The notes under the pieces were generated by a model, which searched no databases, was not told the DNA's origin, and saw only the letters and a list, made by a program, of their open reading frames with translations. A DNA stretch of 64,000 nt from positions 8,110,834 through 8,174,833 of the forward strand of contig JAGGNK010010225.1 in assembly GCA_017590115.1 (NCBI GenBank), written 5' to 3'. The position numbers and the translations under genes are program-made. Source of the DNA: Montifringilla adamsi. Lineage: Eukaryota > Chordata > Aves > Passeriformes > Passeridae. Shown here in pieces: positions 63,788 to 64,000 of this stretch (its first letter is position 1; every line of letters starts with the position of its first letter).

Positions 63788-64000
63788 AGTGCTCTTTCAT
63801 TCTGGGGGATAATTATCAGTATTAAGGAATACTTCTAGAAGAACACTTCCCTTCTTGTTTCTGTCACCTGCAAGGTTGCAAAGGCCATTACTGACCTGCA
63901 GCAGTACTGATCCTGTAGTAACCAGCCAGGTCATTTATTTCTTTCAGTCCTACCTACTGACATTGTTTGCGGTTCTTTTCCATCCACAAGCACACGAGCA

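Larger units (their letters stand above)
55663..64000 (+). other. Probable first intron (and possibly later exons) of the CpG-island gene
   Basis: The stretch begins at the donor of the predicted first exon. CpG-rich sequence continues to about 56,400, then composition returns to AT-rich with T-rich runs typical of an intron. I recognise no CR1 copy in it. Two exon-like segments (59641-59691, 62890-63104) are given separately. Simple repeats are an A-tract at 56723-56739, an A-rich run near 62269-62289 and a T33 tract at 63751-63783. If the terminal-exon candidate is wrong, the gene continues beyond the window. Confidence 0.5.

Noticed and set aside
1..64000. tRNA, rRNA, snRNA, CRISPR arrays, phage or bacterial systems
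   Set aside because: I saw no tRNA B-box-like sequence with a matching acceptor stem, no rRNA core motifs, no regularly spaced repeats with unique spacers, and no prokaryotic gene organisation. The window is vertebrate nuclear DNA.

Overview
This window is vertebrate nuclear DNA and almost certainly avian. Evidence for a bird is a set of CR1 LINE fragments with the typical avian CR1 3' end (reads like ATTCTATGATTCT on the element strand), an AT-rich and CpG-poor background, and one sharply bounded CpG island. A solo-LTR-like insertion with TGTCC/GGACA-type ends is compatible with a songbird, but the species cannot be fixed from the sequence. There are no bacterial operons, CRISPR arrays or recognisable tRNA/rRNA genes.

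Layout. From 1 to about 55,100 I find no exon I can defend: this is a long intergenic or intronic stretch holding old CR1 pieces (7.9-8.0, 17.3, 34.9-35.3, 37.6-39.8 kb), homopolymer and simple repeats, two short tandem duplications (89 bp at 5.7 kb, 84 bp at 38.0 kb), some perfect inverted repeats and a small isolated CpG cluster at 6.2 kb. The richest repeat locus is 37,619-39,545, an antisense CR1 copy carrying a decayed reverse transcriptase, split by a ~660 bp solo-LTR-like element and carrying its own internal 84-bp tandem duplication.

The only clear gene signal is the CpG island at about 55,137-56,405. It holds two identical CCAAT boxes 40 bp apart, several GC boxes, no TATA box, a 17-base assembly gap, and then a start codon in strong Kozak context whose nine-codon reading frame (MVFLKLREQ) ends at a good splice donor. 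I read this as the first coding exon of a plus-strand gene, with 55,663 to the window end lying in intron 1 or in later parts of that gene. I do not recognise the product. A second possible first exon (MAAAAAGVRAG...) lies 130 bp downstream. Two stretches in the following 8 kb look like exons (59,641-59,691 and 62,890-63,104, the latter with an in-frame stop and an AATAAA signal), but their reading phases do not all fit together, so the gene model stays open.

I did not find convincing evidence of an undescribed system. The most useful leads are the unidentified gene and its possible small terminal exon, the nested LTR-in-CR1 locus, a 12-bp-arm palindrome containing two inverted RUNX-like sites, and an apparent excess, on one strand, of A-tracts followed by CCCC.
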